From contig JAATVP010000271.1 in assembly GCA_014523625.1 (NCBI GenBank), forward strand, positions 1 through 11,494: a stretch of 11,494 nucleotides of DNA, given 5' to 3'. This document shows positions 1 through 5,889 of the stretch, in pieces. Source of the DNA: Nitrososphaerales archaeon TH5896. Its GTDB lineage: Archaea; Thermoproteota; Nitrososphaeria; Nitrososphaerales; Nitrososphaeraceae. Within the stretch, counting starts at the first letter, position 1. Every line of letters starts with the position of its first letter. Below the pieces are notes generated by a model. It was not told where the DNA came from. It made no database searches and saw only the letters and a program-made list of their open reading frames with translations. A program made the position numbers and the translations under genes.

Positions 1-31
1 AAAGTCCCAGGAAGGAAAGGCGATACTGTGA
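1..31 (+). CDS. sucC: 3' end of upstream gene, probably succinyl-CoA ligase beta subunit
   Basis: Reading from base 2, nine codons (KSQEGKAIL) run to a TGA at 29-31. This stop overlaps the GTG start of the next gene in the four bases GTGA at 28-31, the usual arrangement for translationally coupled archaeal genes. The sequence is too short to identify by itself. The name is inferred from the neighbour: in prokaryotes the alpha subunit gene of succinyl-CoA ligase is normally preceded directly by the beta subunit gene. The gene is cut by the left edge of the window. Confidence 0.45.
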   Translation, partial: KSQEGKAIL

Positions 32-954
32 CTCACCAAACATATGATTACGATCTGATGAAGATTCTTGTAGGAAGTATCGGAGATCCAGATTACACAA
101 GACAACCTGTGATAGTGCAGGGCATGACAGGTAGTTTTGGAACTGTTCATACTAGGTTAATGAGAGAGTACGGTACCAATATTGTGGCAGGAGTAACTCC
201 TGGGAAAGGGGGTCAAGCATTTGATGGCGTTCCCATTTACAATAACGTAAGCGAAGCAGTCTCGAACACAAATGCAAAAATATCCGTAGTTTTTGTTCCT
301 GCACCCCACTTCCTAACTGCCGCAATGGAATCGTTGGAAAATGGAATCAAATTACTTGTAGCAATCCCAGAGCACGTGCCCATAAGAGATTCTATGAAAG
401 TAATTGAACATGCTAGAGAGAGAGGGGCAAGAATCGTCGGTCCAAACACGCCAGGAATTATCGTTCCGGGTACAATCAAGATAGGGATAATGCCAGCCGA
501 TCCTTTTACCCCAGGCAAAACGATTGTTTTCTCAAGAAGTGGCACCCTCATGTATGAAGTCGCCTTCAATTTGTCAAGGAATGGTTTTGGACAAAAAATC
601 TGTCTTGGAATAGGAGGCGATCCGATCAATGGTACCAATTTAATTGAAGCAATCGAAATGGTAAGGACAGCTGATGGCAATGATCCCATAGTAATTGTAG
701 GAGAAATTGGTGGAGATGCGGAAGAAAAATTCGTAAGCCATTTGGAAACCAGTGGCATCTCAGGTCGGATGGTAGCATATATCGCTGGTAGATCAGCTCC
801 AAAGGAAAAGAAGATGGGTCACGCCGGAGCAATAGTGTACGGTAAGTATGGTTCAGCAGAATCCAAATTTGAGAGCTTCGGTCGACTGGGTATTCCTGTG
901 GCAAAAACTCCAGCAGAGATACCTCTTCTCCTCAAAGATAAGGCAATTCAGTGA
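28..954 (+). CDS. sucD: Succinyl-CoA ligase (ADP/GDP-forming) alpha subunit
   Basis: This cytoplasmic enzyme interconverts succinyl-CoA with succinate plus CoA, coupled to nucleotide triphosphate; it acts in the TCA cycle, or in the reverse direction in carbon-fixing archaea. The 308-residue length fits the family. Visible motifs in order: the CoA-binding Rossmann fold with GMTGSFGT at residues 32-39, the PAPH stretch at 91-94, GPNTPGIIVPG at 138-148, IMPADPFTPGKT at 154-165 then SRSGTL at 169-174, GIGGDPING at 194-202, GEIGGDAEE at 225-233, and GHAGAIV at 264-270 with His265 as the phosphohistidine. The GTG start is chosen because it overlaps the upstream stop codon and follows a purine-rich GGAAAGG. 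The reading frame is also open up to the window edge, and ATG at 58 is a less likely alternative. It should form a heteromeric complex with the beta subunit encoded just upstream. Confidence 0.96.
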   Translation: MTHQTYDYDLMKILVGSIGDPDYTRQPVIVQGMTGSFGTVHTRLMREYGTNIVAGVTPGKGGQAFDGVPIYNNVSEAVSNTNAKISVVFVPAPHFLTAAMESLENGIKLLVAIPEHVPIRDSMKVIEHARERGARIVGPNTPGIIVPGTIKIGIMPADPFTPGKTIVFSRSGTLMYEVAFNLSRNGFGQKICLGIGGDPINGTNLIEAIEMVRTADGNDPIVIVGEIGGDAEEKFVSHLETSGISGRMVAYIAGRSAPKEKKMGHAGAIVYGKYGSAESKFESFGRLGIPVAKTPAEIPLLLKDKAIQ

Positions 955-1000
955 TTTTATTCAGCGGTTGTTTGGAGGTGCGGTTTTGCAAATTCTAATT

Positions 1001-1020
1001 AGATATACATTCATATTTTT
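1001..1020 (+). promoter_or_regulatory. A/T-rich candidate TATA region upstream of the 57-residue zinc-ribbon gene
   Basis: The 98-base gap after sucD contains GATATACATTCATATTTTT ending at 1020, about 33 bases before ATG 1053. Two overlapping TATA-like stretches are possible, and they would place the transcript start at about 1033-1042. The assignment is by sequence resemblance only. Confidence 0.4.
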
Positions 1021-1052
1021 GGTCTGAGAACCAATGATTATTCTGTCGAACT

Positions 1053-1226
1053 ATGGAAACAGAAAGGAGATTCTGTGATCGCTGCATGGCTAAGTCTGAA
1101 CATGTTTTGATTGTTGATGAAGAAGCAATTGTCACATACAAAAAGAAAAATGCATATAGATGCATAAATTGTGGGCACAAGTCATATCGTAGATCTCTTC
1201 GTCCTAGTGCTGAGTCGGTGTACTGA
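1053..1226 (+). CDS. Small zinc-ribbon protein, 57 residues
   Basis: ATG 1053 opens a 57-codon frame ending at TGA 1224-1226. The protein has two CxxC knuckles, C8-D-R-C11 and C37-I-N-C40 followed by GH, about 25 residues apart. This is the layout of a single treble-clef or zinc-ribbon module. Charged residues dominate and there is no signal peptide or membrane segment, so a cytoplasmic nucleic-acid- or protein-binding role is likely but unproven. Its last 56 bases overlap the longest version of the next gene, which starts at GTG 1171 in another frame. Either the two genes truly overlap or the next gene starts further downstream. I do not recognise a named family. Confidence 0.7.
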   Translation: METERRFCDRCMAKSEHVLIVDEEAIVTYKKKNAYRCINCGHKSYRRSLRPSAESVY

Positions 1227-2064
1227 CTCCCTTTTGCACCCGCATGGTCTGGCCAGTTTAATCAGAAGGCTCAAAAGGAGTTACTCAGAGAGCCGCGATT
1301 TTAGTGGTGGTGTTCCTTACGAGATTTTGCCATTAGGTTGTTTGAGTGACAAGGGAAGTAATGACATCCCAATTTCAAAGCTTGATGAATTTGCTTGCCA
1401 TAATCCAATTTTCCTTGGTCAAAAAGAAATTGACATTCAGGATTGCAAATGTAAGGTCTTTTCATGTGAAATAATTGAATATTGGTTAAGCAGTAAGAAA
1501 TATGACACGTGTTATCAACCATTTTATCCGACCTGGCTAATTTCTTCACTAATCATTTGCCTTAAGGCCAAATTATTGGGTTTTAATGAAATAATAGACA
1601 TAGGATCGGGTGACGCACGCATTCCGTATTGTGGAGAATTAGTTGGATTGCGTGGGATAAGCGTTGAATTAGATTCGAATCTGGTAGAACTGCAACAACG
1701 AATTATTAGTCTGACCGGGGTCGAATTCGAGATCTTGAACAGCGATGCCTGCAATACTAGTTTCAAAGGGATGAATTTATCAAAACCACTGTTCCTGATT
1801 TCGGGATTGCCAGAACAGGGGGAGGTTCTTGCGGAGTCGGTAGCAGAGAACTTGATTCAACAGGAAATTTCATTTTCCATTCTAGGCTTTGTCTTAATGG
1901 GTAGTCATACTATGAAACAGTATTCCAGGGATCATAGTCTATATGGTTGGGGCCACTTTGTTGCTAAACACAAATTGAATATTTTGGATAGTCTTACATT
2001 GCCGACGATGTGGACCAATGAGCAATCCATTGATACGCCATTCGTCTTTTTGCTCTGGAAGTAA
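1171..2064 (+). CDS. Class I SAM-dependent methyltransferase-like protein
   Basis: This is a 297-residue protein if GTG 1171 is the start; an in-frame stop at 1165-1167 rules out earlier starts. GTG 1207 and TTG 1234 are alternatives and would reduce or remove the overlap with the zinc-ribbon gene. The central Rossmann motif I is IDIGSGDAR at residues 142-150, motif II acidic residues lie in VELDSN at 165-170, and a motif III-like acid lies in NSDAC at 191-195. The stretch LISGLPEQG at 209-217 sits where the catalytic motif IV would be expected, but it lacks a clear N/D-PP-Y/F signature. The first 130 residues form an N-terminal region I do not recognise, containing YEILPLG at 50-56. It is probably cytoplasmic. 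The substrate cannot be named from the sequence. No strong promoter of its own is visible, so co-transcription with the zinc-ribbon gene is likely. Confidence 0.72.
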   Translation: MGTSHIVDLFVLVLSRCTDSLLHPHGLASLIRRLKRSYSESRDFSGGVPYEILPLGCLSDKGSNDIPISKLDEFACHNPIFLGQKEIDIQDCKCKVFSCEIIEYWLSSKKYDTCYQPFYPTWLISSLIICLKAKLLGFNEIIDIGSGDARIPYCGELVGLRGISVELDSNLVELQQRIISLTGVEFEILNSDACNTSFKGMNLSKPLFLISGLPEQGEVLAESVAENLIQQEISFSILGFVLMGSHTMKQYSRDHSLYGWGHFVAKHKLNILDSLTLPTMWTNEQSIDTPFVFLLWK

Positions 2065-2118
2065 AAATACGACTCGAGAGAATTCACTGCGATTTCACTG
2101 ACTTCGTATTCTTCATGA

Positions 2119-2128
2119 ATTTATATTT
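2119..2128 (+). promoter_or_regulatory. TATA box for the DUF309 gene
   Basis: The stretch TTTATATTT is centred at about 2124, 27-28 bases before TTG 2152. That spacing is what is expected if transcription starts at the start codon itself, so it supports a leaderless TTG-initiated mRNA. Confidence 0.65.
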
Positions 2129-2151
2129 GATCCTCGATTTCTAAGTCAATA

Positions 2152-2721
2152 TTGGAAAGATATCTACTTTATCTGAAAAACCACAAGTTCCAGCCATCTG
2201 ATGCACACGCAGTACTACTACAGGCTAGGACAAGTGTTCCGAAATCTGATGATATTATCGTAAGAGACGTTAGAGTAGCACGGCGACTCATTGAACTCGA
2301 CATGAGCGTCTCTGGACAAGAAGTGTTAGATCGAATTGTGCTTAAGGCTATTTCTACAATTGCTGAATTCGATAGTTACGAAAGGATACAGGAGGAAGAT
2401 CTCTCTAAAGAAGAGGCGATTGATAGGGCACGAGACCTCTTTAACAATGAGAAATTTTGGAGATGTCACGAGGTGCTGGAGAATATTTGGAAGCAATCAG
2501 ATGGGGAAGAGAAGAGGTTACTTAATGGAGTCATTTTGGTTGCCGCTGCCTATGTCCATTTTCAGAAAGGTGAAAACGAAACTTGCATTGGTATCTTGAG
2601 AAGAGCCTACGACAAAATCAAGTCAGGCCAGGGCGAATATTTCAGAATTAGGTTTGATTTACTCGGAGAGAATCTAAGAAAAATGATAGATACTGGCACC
2701 GTCATCCTAATAACATTATGA
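2152..2721 (+). CDS. DUF309 family protein with N-terminal extension
   Basis: This is a 189-residue protein. The C-terminal half (about residues 88-165) shows the helical DUF309 signature: RARDLFNNEKFWRCHEVLEN with the aromatic and CHE core, then LLNGVILVAAAYVHF, then a Gly/Asn turn and a final helix. DUF309 is a small all-helical family of unknown function. The first ~80 residues (beginning MERYLLYLKNHKF and containing RDVRVARRLIELD) form a separate basic region that I do not recognise. The start is TTG: an in-frame stop lies at 2128-2130, no ATG or GTG precedes the conserved region, and a TATA box sits 27-28 bases upstream. It is probably cytoplasmic and monocistronic. Confidence 0.82.
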   Translation: MERYLLYLKNHKFQPSDAHAVLLQARTSVPKSDDIIVRDVRVARRLIELDMSVSGQEVLDRIVLKAISTIAEFDSYERIQEEDLSKEEAIDRARDLFNNEKFWRCHEVLENIWKQSDGEEKRLLNGVILVAAAYVHFQKGENETCIGILRRAYDKIKSGQGEYFRIRFDLLGENLRKMIDTGTVILITL

Positions 2722-2802
2722 CCTGAATTATTAAAAGTTCAATAGACACTGTAATCACTCGTGCAAGTTTGGCAATTCAGTAGTGGAAACCTGTATCATC
2801 CT

Positions 2803-2840
2803 TTGTATATCAATGATTTTACGCAATAGATAAAGGGGAG
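2803..2840 (+). promoter_or_regulatory. Promoter and ribosome binding site for the GHKL ATPase gene
   Basis: A TATA-like TTGTATATC is centred near 2807, which predicts a transcript start around 2834. The purine-rich GGGGAG at 2835-2840 lies 9 bases before ATG 2850 and matches a Shine-Dalgarno element. This gene therefore appears to have a short leader, unlike its leaderless neighbours. Confidence 0.5.
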
Positions 2841-2849
2841 AACCAGTAC

Positions 2850-4583
2850 ATGATACAAGAAATGACAGTGGAACTTAAGGTGCATCCATCTTTCTTCAAG
2901 GAATTTGCAACTAAGACATGGGTCTCTCCAAATGATATTATAAAAGAAATGATCGAAAACGCATTTGACGAGGATGCAACCAAAGTACTGATCACTATTG
3001 TCGGTGATGGTGTTATCGTGATTGAAGACGATGCCGGCATGGATGAAGACGGAATGGATAAATTTCTTGTTCTAGGCTCACCTCATAAGCAGAATGATTT
3101 TATCTCTCCAAGATTGAAGAGGACCAGGACTGGCAGGTATGGCACTGGTCGTTTATCCTTTTTGACGTCCTTCGATAGTATGAAAATGCGAACTAAGAGG
3201 GATGGATTCAAAAAATCAATCGTGATTGATTCTTCCTCACTTGATGATCTATACAAGGGAAACTCGAGATTGAAAGAGCTTAGCGAACCGCTCCTGGACC
3301 GTAATGGCACGGAATTGACTTTAAGCAATTCCAAGGTGAACATCGATCCGATTAAGTTAATCAAGGAAATCAGAAAGTTGGCGATCCTTCGCTATCCCCT
3401 ATTCGAAGTATATTGGAAAAGCTCCAATAGATTCAAGGAGTGGGATCTGGCTGGCGCTCAAATGATCATCCCCCCTGACATTCAAGGCCACAGAATACCT
3501 GTCAATATAGAATCACCCCGTATTGTAGGCGAAATTATCATTGCAAAAAGGCCTCTATCAGAAGAAGAAAGGAGTATTGGGATAATGATACGAAATCACA
3601 TAGTTACTCGAACTTCGTTTGATCTTGATTCAAGGTTAAGCAGGATAACTGGGTTTGTTAGGTGTGATACTCTGACCTCTCGTTTTGCGGACAAATCTGC
3701 GTTGATTGAGGATGATGAATATCACGCTTTCTATGGCATTATGAAGCAGTTCATCAAGGACACCGTAATTCCTAGTTTGTCGGAATACGAGGATGTGTTG
3801 ATTACTAGAGAGGAATCGAAGATTTACAAGGAAATTGATAAAGCATTAGGACAAGCATTATTTGAGAACTTAGAAGGAGAAGAGGAAATTGAAGGATTTC
3901 AGCTAGTCAATGTTAAGGAAGAGGGTGGTGCTGGCGATAATTTGGGAGCTACATCGGGCAGCAGAATTTCTACCAGAAGTGAAATCAGCACTCCTAGCCA
4001 AAATAGCTATTCGACAGTTCAGCGTCAATATCCTAGTGAGAATCGAAACGATGTAGAAGTTAATATGAACAGTGACAGCCTTGACTCAGCTTCCGATCAA
4101 AGAGGAAAGTCTATGACACTTGAAGTCGGTACCGAAGGGATAAACGAGCTTGAATCAGGTTCAGGCACATCTTCCAAGTTTGGCATGAATTATGATTCAC
4201 TACTAGAGGCGTCGCCTGAAATTGAAGGTGAATTTCAACGCCCAGCTGGAATATCCACAATAAAGAGGATCAGAAAACCGATCATTAGGAAAACATTCGC
4301 TTTAAAGAAAGTCGGATATAAAGTAATTCCATATGAGGATGAGACTGATTCAAGATACAGTTTTAGAAGCGAGAACGTTGTTTTTGTCAACAAGGCCAAC
4401 TCAGCATACCGATCAGAGGCCAGAAGAGGCGATGAATTCCTCTTGCGACATATAATAAGGATAGTTGCTGAGGCTCTAGCTGAAGCCAAACATCCTGAAG
4501 CAAAAGAGGCATTAGAATTACAGAATAGGCTAATCGCTGAAGCGATCAGGATTCACGATCATTCAGTTGTCAAGAAGCAGTGA
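2850..4583 (+). CDS. GHKL-fold ATPase (HSP90/MutL/MORC-like), function unknown
   Basis: A 577-residue protein. Its N-terminal ATP-binding domain has the GHKL motifs: N box EMIENAFDE at 33-41 (Glu36, Asn37), G1 box DDAGMD at 60-65, and G2 box GRYGTG at 95-100. Residues ~210-315 resemble the second domain of HATPase_c_3/MORC-type proteins, including ITGFVRCDTL (266-275), DKSALIEDDEYHAF (281-294) and IKDTVIPSL (302-310). Residues ~340-465 are a Ser/Glu/Asn/Gly-rich, probably disordered linker. A compact basic and helical C-terminal domain follows (~466-577), with VVFVNKAN at 510-517 and RGDEFLLRHIIRIVAEAL at 526-543. No membrane segment is seen. The ATG at 2850 follows a GGAG site; Met5 is an alternative. 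The neighbour 76 bases downstream is a proteasome subunit. A chaperone-like or DNA-acting role is possible but not shown. The N-terminal ATPase assignment is firm; the rest is tentative. Confidence 0.85.
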   Translation: MIQEMTVELKVHPSFFKEFATKTWVSPNDIIKEMIENAFDEDATKVLITIVGDGVIVIEDDAGMDEDGMDKFLVLGSPHKQNDFISPRLKRTRTGRYGTGRLSFLTSFDSMKMRTKRDGFKKSIVIDSSSLDDLYKGNSRLKELSEPLLDRNGTELTLSNSKVNIDPIKLIKEIRKLAILRYPLFEVYWKSSNRFKEWDLAGAQMIIPPDIQGHRIPVNIESPRIVGEIIIAKRPLSEEERSIGIMIRNHIVTRTSFDLDSRLSRITGFVRCDTLTSRFADKSALIEDDEYHAFYGIMKQFIKDTVIPSLSEYEDVLITREESKIYKEIDKALGQALFENLEGEEEIEGFQLVNVKEEGGAGDNLGATSGSRISTRSEISTPSQNSYSTVQRQYPSENRNDVEVNMNSDSLDSASDQRGKSMTLEVGTEGINELESGSGTSSKFGMNYDSLLEASPEIEGEFQRPAGISTIKRIRKPIIRKTFALKKVGYKVIPYEDETDSRYSFRSENVVFVNKANSAYRSEARRGDEFLLRHIIRIVAEALAEAKHPEAKEALELQNRLIAEAIRIHDHSVVKKQ

Positions 4584-4642
4584 CACCAACATTATCTCGA
4601 ACAAACTCCTTCGATAGAAAGGACTAAATCTAACTACATTCG

Positions 4643-4650
4643 GATATATT
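4643..4650 (+). promoter_or_regulatory. TATA box for psmB
   Basis: GATATATT lies in the 76-base gap after the GHKL ATPase gene, centred at 4646-4647. The usual 27-base spacing predicts transcription from about 4673. That falls inside the long form of the gene and next to the second in-frame ATG at 4675, which raises doubt about the 4660 start. Confidence 0.55.
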
Positions 4651-4659
4651 GACGAATAA

Positions 4660-5262
4660 ATGGCTTTTCAATTTATGCCAGGGGCTACAGCAGTTGGAAT
4701 ATCGTTCGCTAACGGCGTTACATTAGCTGCTGAAAAACGGGTCTCTTACGGAAATTTCGTTATTAATAAGCAGACAAGAAAAATATTTCCTGTCACAGAC
4801 AGTGTTGGAGCGGCATGCGCTGGCATGATAGCAGATATGCAAGTATTGGTCAGACAAGTGGAGGCATTGGCAAAAATACGAAAACTTGAAACAAGGCGAA
4901 ATGTTGCCACTAATTCCATAGCGAAGTTGATGTCTGTCATAATGTTTGAACGCAGATTTTTCCCACTTCTAACACAAGTTATTGTTGGAGGAGTAGATAC
5001 AAAATCGCAAATCTATACATTAGACCCATTAGGCTCGGTTCTTCCCGATGATTACGCGTCTGTGGGAACTGGAGCAGAAATGGCATTAGGTGTTCTTGAC
5101 TCGGAATACAAGTCAAGTATTACGGCTGAGCAATCGAAGGATCTGGCTTTAAAGGCTATCAGGTCTTCAATACAGAGAGATTCTGCAAGCGGCGACGGGA
5201 TAGATTTGTTAGTAATAACCAAGGGTGGACAAGCGCAAGAATCGCTTAGCTTCGATAGGTAG
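4660..5262 (+). CDS. psmB: 20S proteasome beta subunit, predicted non-catalytic (Thr1 to Ala)
   Basis: A 200-residue subunit of the central rings of the archaeal 20S proteasome, which degrades unfolded cytoplasmic proteins. The fold is clear: GATAVGISFANGVTLAAEKR at 8-27, VIVGGVD at 107-113, YASVGTGAEMALGVLDSEY at 132-150 and QRDSASGDGID at 172-182. Compared without gaps to the Thermoplasma beta subunit, as I recall its sequence, Glu17, Lys33, Asp166 and Ser169 are kept (here Glu25, Lys41, Asp174, Ser177) and Ser129 is Thr137. The nucleophile Thr1 is Ala9 (codon GCT at 4684-4686). The usual Gly-Thr processing site is Gly-Ala, so autoprocessing and peptidase activity should be absent. The same ATAVG form is known to me from crenarchaeal beta-1 subunits, which pair with a second, active beta. 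ATG 4660 gives an 8-residue leader; ATG 4675 would start MPGATAV and fits the TATA spacing better. Confidence 0.93.
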   Translation: MAFQFMPGATAVGISFANGVTLAAEKRVSYGNFVINKQTRKIFPVTDSVGAACAGMIADMQVLVRQVEALAKIRKLETRRNVATNSIAKLMSVIMFERRFFPLLTQVIVGGVDTKSQIYTLDPLGSVLPDDYASVGTGAEMALGVLDSEYKSSITAEQSKDLALKAIRSSIQRDSASGDGIDLLVITKGGQAQESLSFDR

Positions 5263-5297
5263 ATCATACCCCGGATAGATTTCTCTACCTATTCGAA
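5251..5297 (+). other. Stem-loop spanning the psmB stop codon
   Basis: ATAGGTAG at 5255-5262 is perfectly complementary to CTACCTAT at 5285-5292. After a one-base bulge (T5293) the stem extends by four more pairs (5251-5254 with 5294-5297). The loop is 22 bases long. The left arm holds the TAG stop codon of psmB. No run of T follows directly, so it is not a bacterial-type intrinsic terminator. It could be a 3' end structure or processing site in the convergent gap. Confidence 0.45.
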
Positions 5298-5398
5298 AAG
5301 GAAGGTTATGCTGTTCATCGCACTATGTTTGTTGATTGGACAGTTTAATTAATGGTAGGGGCAGAAAATGCAAATCATCTGATAACTAAAACCTAGCA
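5298..5398. other. Convergent intergenic gap
   Basis: The remaining bases between the ends of psmB (+) and the 56-residue zinc-ribbon gene (-) hold no plausible gene, tRNA or promoter that I can see. Confidence 0.5.
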
Positions 5399-5569
5399 CT
5401 ACCTTAGTTTGTAGTCGCTTAGTATGTCCTTGTACACAGGATTTTTCTTCCCAATGTACCTGACATACTCACCATAAGTCAAGTCCAAATGACATTTTTC
5501 ACATCGTACATAACTGAAACTATCAGATAGCTCAGCGATACCATCACAGTCCGGACACTTCACTTTCAT
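5399..5569 (-). CDS. Small zinc-ribbon protein, 56 residues
   Basis: Reading leftwards from ATG 5569-5567, 56 codons end at TAG 5401-5399. The protein begins MKVKCPDCDG and has two CxxC knuckles, C5-P-D-C8 and C23-E-K-C26, only 14 residues apart. A basic and aromatic tail follows (GEYVRYIGKKNP at 33-44). This is a compact zinc-ribbon or rubredoxin-like fold with an N-terminal ribbon. It lies 76 bases downstream of rpoP on the same strand. A weak A/T-rich element near 5597-5606 could serve as its promoter, or it may be read through from rpoP. Its function is unknown; a transcription or translation accessory role is only a guess. Confidence 0.72.
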   Translation of the reverse strand: MKVKCPDCDGIAELSDSFSYVRCEKCHLDLTYGEYVRYIGKKNPVYKDILSDYKLR

Positions 5570-5645
5570 ACTACTAGTATGATCTCAGAGCTTCGCTAAA
5601 AATGTATGGACATAACCTCGTACTTTAAATGAAGCAGAAATTCAG

Positions 5646-5813
5646 CTACACTGCTTTTAGCTGCTTAACTATAGGTTGTCTGGCCTTTCTAAAGACCCTG
5701 AAGCCACAAATACATTTAATCTCTGGCAACCTAGATAGCTCTTCCACCGTTACGTGTGTGCCGCAGCGCATACACTCATAAACTACTCCTCCGAGAATTC
5801 CTGAATCAGACAA
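5646..5813 (-). CDS. rpoP: DNA-directed RNA polymerase subunit P (Rpo12)
   Basis: Reading leftwards from TTG 5813-5811, 55 codons end at TAG 5648-5646. RpoP is the small zinc-binding subunit of archaeal RNA polymerase (Rpb12 homologue) and helps hold Rpo3 in the assembly platform. Recognisable features are VVYECMRCGTHV at 10-21 with C14/C17, EELSRLPEIKCICGFRVF at 24-41 with C34/C36, and the basic tail RKARQPIVKQLKAV. The second knuckle is CxC rather than the usual CxxC. TTG is chosen because the only in-frame ATG (5771-5769) would remove Cys14; an out-of-frame ATG nearby follows a GGAGGAG sequence but leads to a stop within ten codons. A TATA box lies upstream at 5851-5861. Confidence 0.85.
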   Translation of the reverse strand: MSDSGILGGVVYECMRCGTHVTVEELSRLPEIKCICGFRVFRKARQPIVKQLKAV

Positions 5814-5850
5814 TCCTAAAACTTTGTGGGGAATAGAAATAAAAGCTTAT

Positions 5851-5861
5851 CTTTATAAATT
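5851..5861 (-). promoter_or_regulatory. TATA box for rpoP
   Basis: On the - strand this reads AATTTATAAAG, a strong match to an archaeal TATA element. It predicts a transcript start near 5828-5830, leaving a leader of roughly 15 bases before TTG 5813. It lies in the 76-base gap after the GTPase gene, so rpoP probably has its own transcript. Confidence 0.6.
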
Positions 5862-5889
5862 AAATAGTCTTGTTGTGGCGAAACGGGAG

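Noticed and set aside
237..758. 173-codon open frame on the - strand
   Set aside because: It lies entirely inside sucD, shows no family motifs, and mirrors codon structure of the real gene on the other strand.
2336..2599. 87-codon + strand frame within the DUF309 gene
   Set aside because: It overlaps the conserved DUF309 core in another frame and has no motif of its own.
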